Positions 25,996 through 38,985 of a stretch of 64,000 nucleotides of DNA are shown one piece after another. Each line of letters starts with the position of its first letter. Positions within the stretch are counted from its first letter, which is position 1. The notes under the pieces were generated by a model that saw only the letters and a list, made by a program, of their open reading frames with translations, was not told the origin of the DNA and made no database searches. A program made the position numbers and the translations under genes. This DNA is from Liolophura sinensis. Lineage: Eukaryota; Mollusca; Polyplacophora; Chitonida; Chitonidae. The DNA lies in NCBI RefSeq assembly GCF_032854445.1, contig NC_088302.1, positions 2,405,523 through 2,469,522 of the forward strand. The letters run 5' to 3'.

Positions 25996-26292
25996 CTATA
26001 TATCAAATATCAGAAATGACTATATTAACCTACGTATCCATTTTTGTTAAGGAACTGATTTGATCTTTATAGGAGGCTTAAAAGACTATTTTGATATTAT
26101 AAACGACAGATATTCAAGATAAATACCAGTCACAGAATGTCTATGCAAAAATGAAATAAAAACCAAATACGAGACAAATTACGGTTTGGCTCAGGTTTTC
26201 ACTCCCGCCAATTTACTTTCATTTGAAGGTAATTCTTATCTTAATGCATCTTCCTTCTGTCACCATCTCTATGTATGGTTTAACGTTTTAAA
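25996..26292. other. Spacer between two arrays
   Basis: AT-rich sequence with no supported feature. Confidence 0.5.
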
Positions 26293-26845
26293 TCCAGTGA
26301 CTCACATAACCGTGTTATCTGTATGGTGATATCGGCTTCACCTCTGCAGTCACATGGTGATATCGGCTTCACCTCTGCAGCCACATGGTGACATCGACGC
26401 CACCTAAACAGACACATGGTGACATCGGTGTCACCTAAACAGACACATGGTGATATCGTCTCCACCTAAACATGCACATGGTGATATCGGCTTCACCTAA
26501 ACATGCACATGGTGATGTCGGCTTCACCTCTGCAGACACATGTTGACATAGGTGCCAACTACGCAGACATTTGATGATATTGGCTTCACTTTAACAGATA
26601 CTCGGTGATATCGGCGTCACCTTAACAGATGGTGACATCGGCTTCATCATTTATGGCACATGTTCACGTCGGCGTCACCGAAATGGACACATTGTATCAT
26701 CGGCTGCATCTAAAGAGAAACATGGTAACATAGGCGTGATCTAAACAGACATATGGTGACACTGACTTCACCTCTGCAGCCATATGTTGACACAGGCTTC
26801 ACCTCAGAAATCACACGATGACATAGCCTTCAGTTCTGCAGCAGC
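26293..26845. repeat. Minisatellite, ~33-bp unit, ~16 copies
   Basis: CACATGGTGATATCGGCTTC followed by ACCTCTGCAG or ACCTAAACAG. Copies diverge towards the 3' end. Confidence 0.9.
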
Positions 26846-26866
26846 AGATATTCTATGTTCATATTG

Positions 26867-28350
26867 CTCGTGGCCTCTGTTGTTGTCTTGGGTTGACATT
26901 CTCCACACTTTTGACTTCTATTGTTGTTTTGGGTTGACATTCTCAACGCTCTTGACCTCTATTGTTGTCTTGGGTTGACATTCTCCACGCTCTTGACTTC
27001 TGTTGTTGTCGTGGGTTGACATTCTCCATGCTCTTTAGCGCTATTGTTGTCTTTGGTTGACATTCTCCATGCTATTGACCTCTTTTTTTGTCTTGGGTTG
27101 ACATTTTCCATGCTATTGACCTCTATTGTTGTCTCTTGGGTTGACATTCTCCATGCTCTTGACCTCTATTGTTGTCTTGGGTTGACATTCTCCATGCTCT
27201 TGATCTCTATCGTTGTCTTAGGTTGAGATTCTCCATGTTACTGGCCTCTCATGTTGTCTTTAGTTTACATTCTCCGTGCCTTTGACCCTCTGTTGTTGTC
27301 TTGGGTTGACATTCTCCATGTTCTTGACCTCTATTGTTGTCTTAGGTTGACATTCATCCATGCTCTTGACCTCTATCGTTGTCTTAGGTTGACATTCTTC
27401 ATGCTATTGACCTCTATTGTTGTCTTGGGTTGACATTCTTCGCGCTCTTGACCTCTGTTGTTGTCTTGGGTTCACATTCTCCATGTTCTTGACCTCTGTT
27501 GTTGTCTTGGGTTGACATTCTCCATGCTCTTGACCTTATTGCTGTCTTGGTTGACATTCTCCATGTTCTTGACCTCTATTGTTGTCCTTGGGTTGAAATT
27601 CTCCATATTCTTGACCTCTGTTGTTGTCTTGGGTTGACATTCTCCATGCTCTTGTTCTGTGTTGTTGTCTTGGGTCGACATTCTCCACGCTCTTGACTTT
27701 TGTCGTCGTTTGGGTTGACATTCTCCATGTTCTTGACCTCTTTTGTTGTCTTGGGTTGACATTCTACATGCTCTTGATCTGTATTGCTGTCTTGGGTCGA
27801 CATTCTCCACGCTCTTGACCTCTATTGTTGTCTTGGGTTTGACATTCTCCATGCTATTGACCTCTATTGTTGTCTTTGGTTGACATTCTCCATGCTCTTG
27901 ACCTCTGTTGTTGTCTTGGGTTGACATTCTCCATATTCTTGACCTCTGTTGTTGTCTTGGGTCGACATTCTCCACGCTCTTGACCTCTATTGTTGTCTTG
28001 GGTTGACATTCTCCATGCTCTTGATCTGTATTGCTGTCTTGGGTCGACATTCTCCACGCTCTTGACCTCTATTGTTGTCTTGGGTTGACATTCTCCATGT
28101 TCTTGACCTCTGTTGTTGTTTTGGGTTGACATTCTCCATATTCTTGACCTCTGTTGTTATCTTGGGTCGACATTCTCCATGTTCTTGACCTCTATTGTTG
28201 TCTTGGGTTGACATTCTCCATGCTATTGACCTCTGTTGTTGTCTTGGGTTGACATTCTCCACGTTCTTGACCTCTATTGTTGTCTTGGGTTGACATTCTC
28301 CATGCTCTTGACCTCTATTGTTGTCTTGGGTTGACGTTCTCTATGCATTT
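26867..28350. repeat. Minisatellite, 41-bp unit, ~36 copies
   Basis: The unit is TTGACCTCTATTGTTGTCTT plus GGGTTGACATTCTCCATGCTC with few substitutions. The - strand has no in-frame stop over long spans, giving stacked frames of up to 192 codons (27472-28050) with ENVNPRQQQRS and MSTQDNNRGQEHG motifs. Because 41 is not a multiple of three, all three - strand frames read the same cyclic peptide. There is no start context, splice site or non-repeat flank suggesting a gene. Confidence 0.95.
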
Positions 28351-29600
28351 AAGCTATAATCCGAAACCCTGGGTCAAGTTAAGCGGTTAATCTGTTACTG
28401 GAATCTTTGTGCTCTGAATGCTTTGTAAACATGTACAATAAAAACCCTCTTCACTTGTCATGTACATAAACTGAATTCGGAGCCCAGTCGGTATACATTT
28501 CGATTGCTTTGTTCCGAATGATGGAGTTCTGTGTTCAGCAATTTGTCAGGTAATTTATAACACGATGAGAGAGTAAAGGAGGCATTGTGAGCATGTTTAG
28601 AGAGCAGAGAGAGGCTGTGAAAGTGAACAGAAAGGTACGAGGGTTTGGTTTAGGTGAGTTCAGCCACGCTGGGTTACACTTCTTCACTTACCCGATATAC
28701 TCTATCCGGATCAGTTTACACAGATCCTTGTCCTCAGTCTTATCGCTTGGCCAAATCACTTCACCGGGGACCTGTTTGACAGACCCTAGCACGAGCACGC
28801 AGCTGGACAGGCAGGTACATTGTCCACACGGTTCTGGCACCGCTAGAGCAGGGTTAGGGGTAGACGGAATCACCTTGGGAAGTGTTACAGCTCGTCTTGT
28901 CTGTGTCAGGCCGCTACAGCTCTTATCTCTTCCCCAATCTGCCAATGTGATAGGTTATAATAACGGGGCAGTCGTGTCGCTCAAGTGTCATTACTAGATG
29001 TTTATATGTTAAACTTGTCTCTAAATTGTAGTCTCATAATCTGGGGTAACATTGCGCGCTGTCAGTCACAGCTTCTACTGCACCACGACGGAAACTTGAC
29101 ATTTATTACCTGTCTTCTTAAGACCATGTCCATGTTACTGCGGGTCACGGGCGAGTGTTTTCTTTCTCTCTCCCTACAACTGAAGCTTACTTGGAAAATG
29201 TACAACAGAGCGGAAAAAGATTGCTATAAAGGACAAAGAACGGGTATGCGATGTCTGGATGTTGAGATAACGTCAAGTAGTTGTTGACATTGAGTATATT
29301 GTATTCATACAAAGTATTGCGTGTAGTTAAGACTACTACAACACCTGTTCAGTGTTAGTATCCTTACACAAGTCAACTCTAATATTAAAGATAATACAAT
29401 AAACACATCCGCGACTGAAGATAGTTCAGCAGCTGTTAATTATATGTACCATGACGATGTAACAACCCTTTATCTCCAGCTTTATAAATGCCACAGTATA
29501 AAAAAAATCACCTTTGATTACACAGCAATATCTTTTAGCTTGCAGATGATTTAAGCGTTCTAATAACAACGAAACTATTTGTTCAATCGCTGTAATAAAA
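28351..29600. other. Non-coding sequence with one weak exon candidate
   Basis: Apart from the - strand candidate at 28692-28938, nothing is supported. The stretch around 28700-28960 is visibly more GC-rich than its surroundings and is open on both strands. Confidence 0.45.
28692..28938 (-). CDS. Possible internal exon of an unidentified gene (low confidence)
   Basis: On the - strand a 247-bp open stretch runs from a possible acceptor (CACATTGGCAG|ATTGGGG) to a consensus donor (ATCGG|GTAAGTGA). It would start after one base of a codon and end with two. The peptide contains a cysteine group, PEPCGQCTCLSSC, followed by a charged end (SDKTEDKDLCKLIRIEYI). I do not recognise a domain. The acceptor has a weak pyrimidine tract and there is no partner exon on this strand, so it may be chance. 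It would sit antisense within the proposed long + strand intron. Confidence 0.22.
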
Positions 29601-29603
29601 AGA

Positions 29604-29725
29604 GATACTCAGTCCCATCGTTCCAAAAGTAACAGCGATATTCAGTTTTATCCCTCCAAAAGTAACAGCGATATTCAGTTCTATCCCTCCAAAAGTAACA
29701 GTGATATTCAGTGAAATGTAACAGT
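29604..29725. repeat. Short array of a 33-bp unit, ~3-4 copies
   Basis: CCTCCAAAAGTAACAGCGAT and ATTCAGTTCTATC recur at 33-bp spacing. The sequence is related to the larger array at 30013-30480 (CCAATAATAACAGTGATACT), so the two form one family split by about 290 bp. Confidence 0.85.
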
Positions 29726-30012
29726 GATACATATTTTGTTATCGATAACTGATATGGTACACGGCATGGTACACGGTTTGAATACTGATTTCACTCAGTC
29801 AGCTAAGACATACCTTGCGTCTTTCCAGCATACCATGTCGACAAAAACTGTCGATAGCAAAACTGTCGACTGCTTCCTGTTGACTGTTTCCGTCCAATTT
29901 TTGTACTTTATATACTTTCTTAGTTCTTTGGTGGTTTGTGTTATATGTCAGTTGGGGAAGTCTTGTGATTGACCTGGGACGTCCTTATTGGTTGACGGCT
30001 GGTATACGAAGG

Positions 30013-30480
30013 GTTGATACTGAGTCTTGTCGCTCCAATAATAATAGTGACAGTGAGCCCTATCTTTCCAATAATAATAGTGACAGTGAGCCCTATCGCT
30101 CTAATAATAATAGTGACAGTGAGCCCTATCGCTCTAATAATAACAGTGACATTGAGGCATATCGCTCTAATAATAATAGTGACATTGAGGCATATCGCTC
30201 TAATAATAACAGTGATATTGAGTCATATTACTCCAATAATACCAGTGATACTCAGTCTGATCGCTCCAATAATACCAGTGATACTCAGTCTGATCGCTCC
30301 AATAATAACAGTGATACTCAGTCTGATCGCTCCAATAATACCAGTGATACTCAGTCTTATCGCTCCAATAATACCAGTGATACTCAGTCTTATCGCTCCA
30401 ATAATAACAGTGATACTGAGTTCTATCTCATTACATCAATGGTACTCAGTCATATCGCTCCAATAATAACTCGTCAATTT
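30013..30480. repeat. Minisatellite, 33-bp unit, ~13-14 copies, open in frame
   Basis: TCGCTCCAATAATAACAGTG then ATACTCAGTCTTA. Since 33 is 11 codons, the frame 29938-30552 (204 codons) carries an 11-residue repeat of the type RSNNNSDSEPY. A second + frame is also open, giving an Ile/Pro-rich repeat. Dual open frames, mixed synonymous and non-synonymous changes, and no splice sites argue for repeat DNA, though a low-complexity protein cannot be excluded. Confidence 0.9.
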
Positions 30481-30552
30481 GTTTTTCTCGCCCAGACATC
30501 AGACGTATGCCCGATTCAGCTACTTTCCCATTCAATAACGCAGCAGTATTAG

Positions 30553-32088
30553 TAAAATAAGTATTTCTGACCGTTTTGCCGATTTTAATCTGTGTCAGGA
30601 TTGATAAAGAGCCCTCCTGAGACGTAGATAGCTCATCACAAAATGGACCTATACCTTCAGTCAGATCTCAACAAATGAGGATCTGGCAGGAAATTGGCAT
30701 GGATATGTTTGGTGTTCAACTTTAGCAACTCTCGGCAGACGGGTCAGTGCGTATGTCAGCGGTCATCATTCACCCCTACTTCCTGTAGGATGGAATGCGA
30801 TTCCTCAAGAGGCTATTGAGGACCGTGTAGTAACGCGCTGGGCTGCTGGCTTGGAACAATTAATGAGTTATTTTTACGCAGATAAACCAAGCCTGAAATT
30901 TAAAATGGCTGACCTGTATCCCTTTTTCGTGTTTCAAAGTAGAATTTCCGTGGTTGAACAGGGGAATTATGGAAAAGAATACATTCATCAGCAAAATGAA
31001 AACAGTGAAATAAATATAAGCGTCAAGTCCGACATACATATACCATTCGTAGTCCGTAAAGGGCGTTCCAAGTCGATAATCGCAAAATCCATTTCCAAAA
31101 CAACGTTTAACACTAACTCCCAAAAAGCAGACATTCATCACAAGCTTACAAGATCATGTCAAGCCTACTGTCCATTTTCGGTTTCGCTTTCAGAGTGTTA
31201 TATGTGGTCACGTGGACGATAGAGATACAAGATGAAAAAATGTAGCCGTCAATCGTTGGGATACTCCTGCTGAAAATTTCGACAAACCATAACCATAGGC
31301 GAGAACCAATGATTGGAGAAATGAAGAGTCATGAAGATCATGTTGTCATCCTGGGGCCAGCAGATTTTCCTACGAAATGGTGCACTGAATATGCGATACA
31401 AAAATCATAAAGTGTACTGCAACAATTTCTCAGATCAATCCAGTTCTGTTACTTGGGACGGGGGTCGCGGTGATCTGGGAAGTGTACCGTTATTTGATAT
31501 ACGTTACGTGTTGTCGGGCATCTGGCTCCACCGAACACTTTGTCCATCTAAGCAAATCATCGAAATTGAAATACAAAATCAAGTGAATCTACTTTCACGG
31601 ACATCCCATTTGCGTTTGGCTGGATCTTTGAGCTGTTATCTCGGGTGATCAGCTGGAAACATCAATCCGTCATTTATTCATATTACAACCTTTGAAGCGT
31701 TCCTCTCTGCGGTAGTCCAATTAGAATTTATTAAATTAAAGAATCACCTATTTGACTATCCATGAACACGCTGTTCAGCCATAGACTAGATTACTTCTGC
31801 TTCACCGACGGCACATGCGCATGGGAGTGTATAACAATGCAGCCTATGATGCCATTTATATTTCTAGTTAAATTCTAAATAACGCTATTGGAGTACGTGA
31901 TTTAGACATCAGTTTTAATTACTTCCGTCTCATTGGCAAAGCCTGGAAGTGTGTGACAATTTTATTTATGATAAAATTTCAACAAGCTGTCTGAAGTGTT
32001 TGGCAGCAGGAGTGAGTGTCGGCCGGTGAAAGCAGGCGCACATCGGTGCACATCATGGTCAGTCTAGGAGTTCCTACTGCAGTATAAT
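30553..32088. other. Unassigned non-coding sequence
   Basis: Frames 30851-31222 (123 codons) and 31331-31648 (105 codons) on the + strand have no recognisable motif or consensus splice sites. Nothing else is seen. Confidence 0.5.
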
Positions 32089-33995
32089 TGCACTACATTG
32101 TGACTCTGACTGACGAATCTGATGTTAGAGGCACTACAAACATTGTGACTCTGACTGACACGTATCTGATGTTAAATGCACTACAAACATGGTGACTCTG
32201 ACTGACATATCTGATGTTAGAAGCACTACAAACATGGTGACTCTGACTGACATGATGTTAGAGGCACTACAAACCTGGTGACTCTGACTGACATGTACAG
32301 CGTGTACAAACATTGTGACTCGGACTGACATGTATCTGATGTTAGAGGCACTACAAACAAGGTGACTCTGACTGACGTGTCTGATGTTGGAGGCACTACA
32401 AACATGGTGACTCTGACCGACATGATGTTAAAGGCACTACAAACGTGGTGACTCTGACTGACATGTACAGCGTGTACAAACAAGGTGACTCTGACTGACA
32501 CGTATCTGATGTTAAATGCACTACAAACATCGTGACTCTGACTGACATATCTGATGTTAGAGGCAATACAAACACGGTGACTCTGACTGACATGTATCTG
32601 ATGTTAGAGGCACTACAAACATGGTAATCTGACTGACGTATCTGATGTTAGAGGCACTACAAACATGGTAATCTGACTGACGTATCTGATTTTAGAGGCA
32701 CTACAAACAAGGTGACTCTGACTGACACGTATCTGATGTTAGAGGCACTACAAACACGGTGACTCTGACTGGCACGTATCTGATGTTAGTGGCACTACAA
32801 ACACGGTGACTCTGACTGACGTATTTGATGTTAGAGGCATTACAAACAAGGTGAATCTGACTGAAGTATCTGATGTTAGAGGCACTACAAACACGGTGAC
32901 TCTGACTGACATGTATCTGATGTTAGAGGCACTACAAACAAGGTGAATCTGACTGACGTATCTGATGTTAGAGGCACTACAAACATGGTGAATCTGACTG
33001 ACGTTTATGATGTTAGAGGCACTACAAACATTGTGACTCTGACTGACGTATCTGATGTTAGAGGCACTACAAACACGGTGACTCTGACTGACACGTATCT
33101 GATGTTAGAGGCACTACAAACAAGGTGACTCTGACTGACGTATCTGATGTTAGAGGCACTACAAACATGGTGAATCTGACTGGCGTATCTGATGTTAGAG
33201 GCACTACAAACATTGTGACTCGGACTGACATGTATCTGATGTTAGAGGCACTACAAACATGGTGACTCTGACTGACGTATCTGATGATAGAGGCACTACA
33301 AACATGGTGACTCTGACTGACATGTATCTGATGTTAGAGGCACTACAAACAAGGTGACTCTGACTGACGTATCTGATGCTAGAGGCACTACAAACATGGT
33401 GAATCTGACTGACGTATCTGATTTTAGAGGCACTACAAACATGGTGACTCTGACTGACATGATGTTAGAGGCACTACAAACATGGTGACTCTGACTGACA
33501 TGTATCTGATGTTAGAGGCACTACAAACATGGTGACTCTGACTGACGTATCTGATGCTAGAGGCACTACAAACATGGTGAATCTGACTGACGTATCTGAT
33601 GCTAGAGGCACTACAAACATGGTGAATCTGACTGACGTATCTGATTTTAGGGGCACTACAAATATGGTGACTCTGACTGACATGATGTTAGAGGCACTAC
33701 AAACATGGTGACTCTGACTGACATGTATCTGATGTTAGAGGCACTACAAACATGGTGACTCTGACTGACGTATCTGATGCTAGAGGCACTACAAACATGG
33801 TGAATCTGACTGACGTATCTGATGCTAGAGGCACTACAAACATGGTGACTCTGACTGATATGATGTTAGAGGCACTACAAACCTGGTGACTCTGACTGAC
33901 ATGTACAGCGTGTACAAACATTGTGACTCTGACTGACATGTATCTGATGTTAGACGCACTACAAACATTGTGACGCTGACTAACTTATTAAGTTA
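32089..33995. repeat. Minisatellite, ~45-bp unit, ~42 copies with length variants
   Basis: GAGGCACTACAAACATGGTG and ACTCTGACTGACGTATCTGA make the standard 45-bp unit. Shorter units (GACATGATGTTA, lacking 6 bp) and units with GTACAGCGTGTACAAAC are interspersed. At the 3' end, blocks starting with the short variant at about 33455, 33678 and 33857 repeat the same unit order, giving a higher-order repeat of four to five units. It is the longest array in the window. Confidence 0.95.
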
Positions 33996-34014
33996 AAGCA
34001 TCGCCCTCGTCACA

Positions 34015-34150
34015 TACAGTCGATCGTCCACTAACTAATCGTGGGCTCGAATCCAGCTCATGCTTAGGTTAGACTGAGATATTCTCCTCGCACTCCCGTT
34101 TTCTCCACCCATGAACTTAATCACAGTCGTGTAAGTACACAATCCTGGTG
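34015..34150 (+). mobile_element. Degenerate SINE copy, forward
   Basis: A Pol III B-box-like GGGCTCGAATCCAGCTCATG is followed by CTCCCGTTTTCTCCACCCAT and ACAGTCGTGTAAGTAC, in the same order as in the intact SINEs. The head and tail are eroded. Confidence 0.55.
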
Positions 34151-36561
34151 TACGATGTGATCAGGACGAGCAGTGCTAACTGTCCTGAAATGCTGAAAAT
34201 TTTTCTTGTTCAGGAAAGACAAAGCTTCATTGGCACTATGCATCTTGTTTTGCAATACTTGGTTTCCACCATTTTTCACTTTTATACCACCTATTTTCAC
34301 CTTTATATTCACTTTTTAAAAAACGTAAGAAGTAGTAATCTTTTGTGGAAAATATTCAGTTGTCCGGATAAGGGCTCATCTGAGCTTAAAGCTTCCACTC
34401 TATTACATATATTAAACGTGCTAAGGACGTTAACATATATTTATTACATTATTTCAGAAAGACTGCAAGTTTTTTCCAGGGTATAAGAATTTACCTTATG
34501 CATGTCCATTAGATGTTTTCAGCTCGCTTAACATTGATTGCTCGGAATGGTTCGGACATTATGTTGCTCACGAGACAAAGCTCATAGTAAACAGTCTGAG
34601 GGAACAAAACCTGGTATACTATAGTTTTAGCTACACTGCAAAGCTTAAAGGGGTACATTTGATGGCAATCACGGTGTTGTTGGTGTCTGTGACTATGATC
34701 ATGTTGCGCTGAAACATGGTGATTTGTCGACACCCAAAAATAGCTAATAAAAGAGGCATAATTATAGTGTGAGCATGCAAAGTTATAAATATGAGCTACT
34801 CTTAGATTTATGACTGGGCTGACAGATAGCGATCTAACTCCGTTAGCTAATCGCGAGACATCACGTAAAAACTGCGCATTGGCGAGAATGCCTACCACGT
34901 GACTTATGAAAAAGGCCGGAGAAGTGTATAATGGCATCCTTATGTAAGTTTTTGTACCAAAACCACTTACAATGATCTGTCCGAGTCATCAAAAGTGCTA
35001 AAAACTCTCACATCTGTGCGGCGGATATAAAGATTCTTTAGAAACAATTTACAAACGAGTGCTTTGTTAGAGTTTTTACACAACCGATCTCAGTATCTGA
35101 TGACGTTAATAAAGACAAACATCATCTAGTTCGTTTTCATGAGTAAAGTTAGTCAGAAATTTAATGACAGAATTATTTTTTCTGATATGCATCTGCCACA
35201 ATGGACAGACTGCACTGGCAACACGGAATGGGGTAATTAAACTGCAGGTAAACGTTCCCAAATCTAATTTAACTGTTAGTCATTTATTGTATGACTGTCG
35301 CACATTTTTTGAGTTTTAATTTTTTTTGTTTGACTCTGTCAGTTAAGACTTTACAGTGGACGTATATATTTTCAATGAAGATGTGGTAATTTGACGTTCT
35401 CATTGACATATTTGCAAACCTCGTATTCATTCAACAGTGCACATGTACTGATTAGGCGGATCATTACAATAAATTTATTAAACTAATAGCGCCTAACATG
35501 TTATTAATCAACAAATGACAATTACATTTCAAGATATTTTTTCCCAAAGCGATCACAATTTACAGTTTTATTTATCCTTTAAATGTATGGATACCATGTA
35601 GGGGGATTCAGAAAACACAACGTCTAGTTGAAGGAGTAGATAGGCCCTACATCACTGTTGCCTTCTTGTTATCTCCGACCTGGTCGAATTTTTGAAGCAG
35701 ACATTAACGAGTCAGTATTTATGACGCCTTTTGCACGTGTTATTCAGGGCAGTTTTATGCAATCCAGAAACTTTGGCTAAATCTAGATGACATCCCCTTA
35801 GCAACGTGAAAATTTGCAGGTTACCATCGACACGATCAACTCTGCGTATATTCTGATTTAATGGGACATTTGATTCAAATTGGACACGTAAATGCAGTTT
35901 ATTCTCCGTGCTACAATGTGTACTAAGATTGCATGATTAACTGCTTTTCTTCTTTGTCTGCTAGGTGTCATAATGTAATCATTTATCGTAAATATATCAT
36001 GACGTTGTACACATAACGTGCTTGATCTCTGTCGGTGGGCTACAGTAGATGCATATATATGCTAGTAAATTCTCCAGATATTACTATTCACTTATAGATC
36101 TATGAGCATTTGAGAACTTTTACGGAACCATAGATTGTTCTGATTTGCTTTACCGTGACTGCTGCTATAGTGGTGGTTTAAGAGTTTTCAGCAACGACGG
36201 CGAAGTGCGACTTTTTCACTTCCATACATTTTGCTATTCTTTTTGTCAGGTTAGACTATAAAGCACAGCGTGAAGAACTCATGGCATCAACAGTGAATGT
36301 TGCCAGTTTACAGATATGTTTGGTGCTGTATTGGTAAATTATAAGTACTATTTCAACACGAATGACACAGGTTTCCAATGTTTAAATAAAAATGTGTTCT
36401 TCTTGAATCTCTCCATAAGTGAATGTTTCCCGGTGTTTTCGTTTTGCAATAGTCTAACAAGTATATATAGCGTGCTGTGGATAGCAAACTTGTGAATTAA
36501 ATGTATATAACAGACAATGAATGTTTCTGTTTATATACACGCCGCGTGTCGAGGTCGATAC

Positions 36562-36606
<45 letters not shown>

Positions 36607-37655
36607 TGTTGATATGTAACGGACATGAGCAAATTAAGGGATAAATGTAGACAGAGATACGAGAAGTTATGAAAATACAAATGTCGGGCCCATCACGGAG
36701 AAGTAACAAAGTAAGCTTTGTGGCGTCTGTTGATTTTGTAACGGAGTCGAGGCTTGTGTGAGAGACCATTTATAAATTTCAAGGCCATTTTGCAAAACCA
36801 CACAGACCAATTTTCAAATGCATGTATTTCCACACAAAGTCAGGAAATCAGAGTAGTAAGTAGTAGCCTACTAGTAAACTTTTGTATGGCAATAATCAGA
36901 ATCCATTTGAGAGAGGCGGCGATTAGAGAGCCGTAAATCTATACAGATACAGTAAGTGTACAGTTCCTAACCCTGGGTAAGCAATGCCCACATGTCCGGT
37001 ACAAGTAGCTACATCTCAACCTGGTATTTCTCAGTCGTCTCAGGCGGACCTTGTTTTGGCAGAAGTGTTTTAGTCTATCTTACCAGACGTGGACTCGGAG
37101 AAGACCATTAATGATATGGAGTTGATAAATACCTCACGTCACTTCCTCGTTTACGCAGACAATATGTGGTGAAATCCGAATCAAATCCTAGTGTTCGATT
37201 TCATATTAACACACATCATGCGGCTTATCTCTTATTAAAGAGACCACTCTGCCAGTCATATACATTCCCTATCGTTATTCCACGTGCGCGGTCATTCAGA
37301 AGTGTAGTCGTCAGAACACCATTAGAATGTAGACTCGAAATGACCATGCGACTCACGAACTTAAGCGGCGGTTTGATCGCCAAAGCCACGAGATATTTAA
37401 AGCTGATATCTCAAATTCAAATTTCTGTCCCGTCAGCTGTTAGGGATATCAGCGTATCCGTGAATTGTTCTCGTGTCTTGGTTTGGTACAAGATATTGAA
37501 TGGTAATTTCAGAATTTCTATTTCAGAAAAAAAACCCATTAACAACTCTTAACTCAAAGAACAAAAATAGCCGCAAGTAAAACAAGGAAAATTTTCCTGT
37601 TATAAGTTATAAGAAGGTTATGAAAAGTTAAACGCACGTTGAAACTTGAAGATGT
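34151..37655. other. Unassigned non-coding sequence
   Basis: AT-rich, with no array except the TA microsatellite at 36564-36603. Frames 34509-34937 (- strand, 142 codons) and 37166-37552 (+ strand, 128 codons) show no motif and no splice support. Confidence 0.5.
36564..36603. repeat. (AT)n microsatellite
   Basis: About 20 uninterrupted AT dinucleotides. Confidence 0.95.
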
Positions 37656-38985
37656 ACAGACAGACATCAATATTACCTTGATGCCAGGGTTGGCTGTTGT
37701 CATTACAGACACACATCAACATTACCTTGATGCCGGCGCTGACCTTTGTCAGTACAGGCAGACATCAACATTACCTTGATGCCAGCGTTAACCCTTGTCA
37801 GTACAGGCAGATATCAACATTACTTTGATGCCAGCGTTAACCCTTGTCAGTACAGGCAGACATCAACATTACCTTGATGCCAGCGTTAACCCTTGTCAGT
37901 ACAAGCAGACATCGACATTACCTTGATGCCAGCGTTAACCCTTGTCAGTACAGGCAGACATCAACATTACCTTGATGCCAGCGTTAACCCTTGTCAGTAC
38001 AAGCAGACATCGACATTACCTTGATGCCAGCGTTAACCCTTGTCAGTACAGGCAGACATCAACATTACCTTGATGCCAGCGTTAATCCTTGTCAGTACAA
38101 GCAGACATCAACATTACCTTGATGCCAGCGTTAACCCTTGTCAGTACAGGCAGACATCAACATTACCTTGATGCTAGCGCTAACCCTTGTCAGTACAGGC
38201 AGGCATCAACATTACTTTGATGCCAGCGTTAACCCTTGTCAGTACAGGCAGACATCAACATTACCTTGATGCCAGCGTTAACCCTTGTCAGTACAAGTAG
38301 ACATCGACATTACCTTGATGCCAGCGTTAACCCTTGTCAGTACAGGCAGACATCAACATTACTTTGATGCCAGCGTTAACCCTTGTCTGTACAGGCAGAC
38401 ATCAACATTACTTTGATGCCAGCGCTGACCGTTGTCAGTACAAGCAGACATCGACATTACCTTGATGCCATCGTTTACCTTTGTCCGCACAGGCAAACAT
38501 GGGCATCGGCCTTGATGCCAGCGTTAACCCTTGTCAGTACAGGCAGACATCAACATTACCTTGATGCCGGCGCTGACCGTTGTCAGTACAGGCAGACATC
38601 AACATTACCTTAATGCCAGCGCTAACCCTTGTCAGTACAAGCAGACATCGACATTACCTTGATGCCAGCGTTAACCCTTGTCAGTACAGGCAGACATCAA
38701 CATTAGTTTGATGCCAGCGTTAACCCTTGTCAGTACAGGCAGACATCAACACTACCTTGATGCCGGCGCTGACCGTTGTCAGTACAAAGCAGACATCGAC
38801 ATTACCTTGATGCCAGCGTTAACCCTTGTCAGTACAGGCAGACATCGACATTACCTTCATGCCGGCGTTAACCCTTGTCAGTACAGGCAGACATCAACAT
38901 TACTTTGATGCCAGCGTTAACCTTTGTCAGTACAAGCAGACATCAACATTACCTTGATGCCGGCGTTATCCGTTGTCAATATCTT
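37656..38985. repeat. Minisatellite, 49-bp unit, ~27 copies
   Basis: TGATGCCAGCGTTAACCCTT, GTCAGTACAGGCAGACATCA and ACATTACCT recur at 49-bp spacing (for example 37827 and 37876). Two variants, CAGGCAGACATCAAC and CAAGCAGACATCGAC, alternate over about 37905-38060, suggesting dimer-wise amplification. Confidence 0.95.

Noticed and set aside
34509-34937. 142-codon minus-strand ORF.
   Set aside because: The composition looks random, with no domain or splice support.
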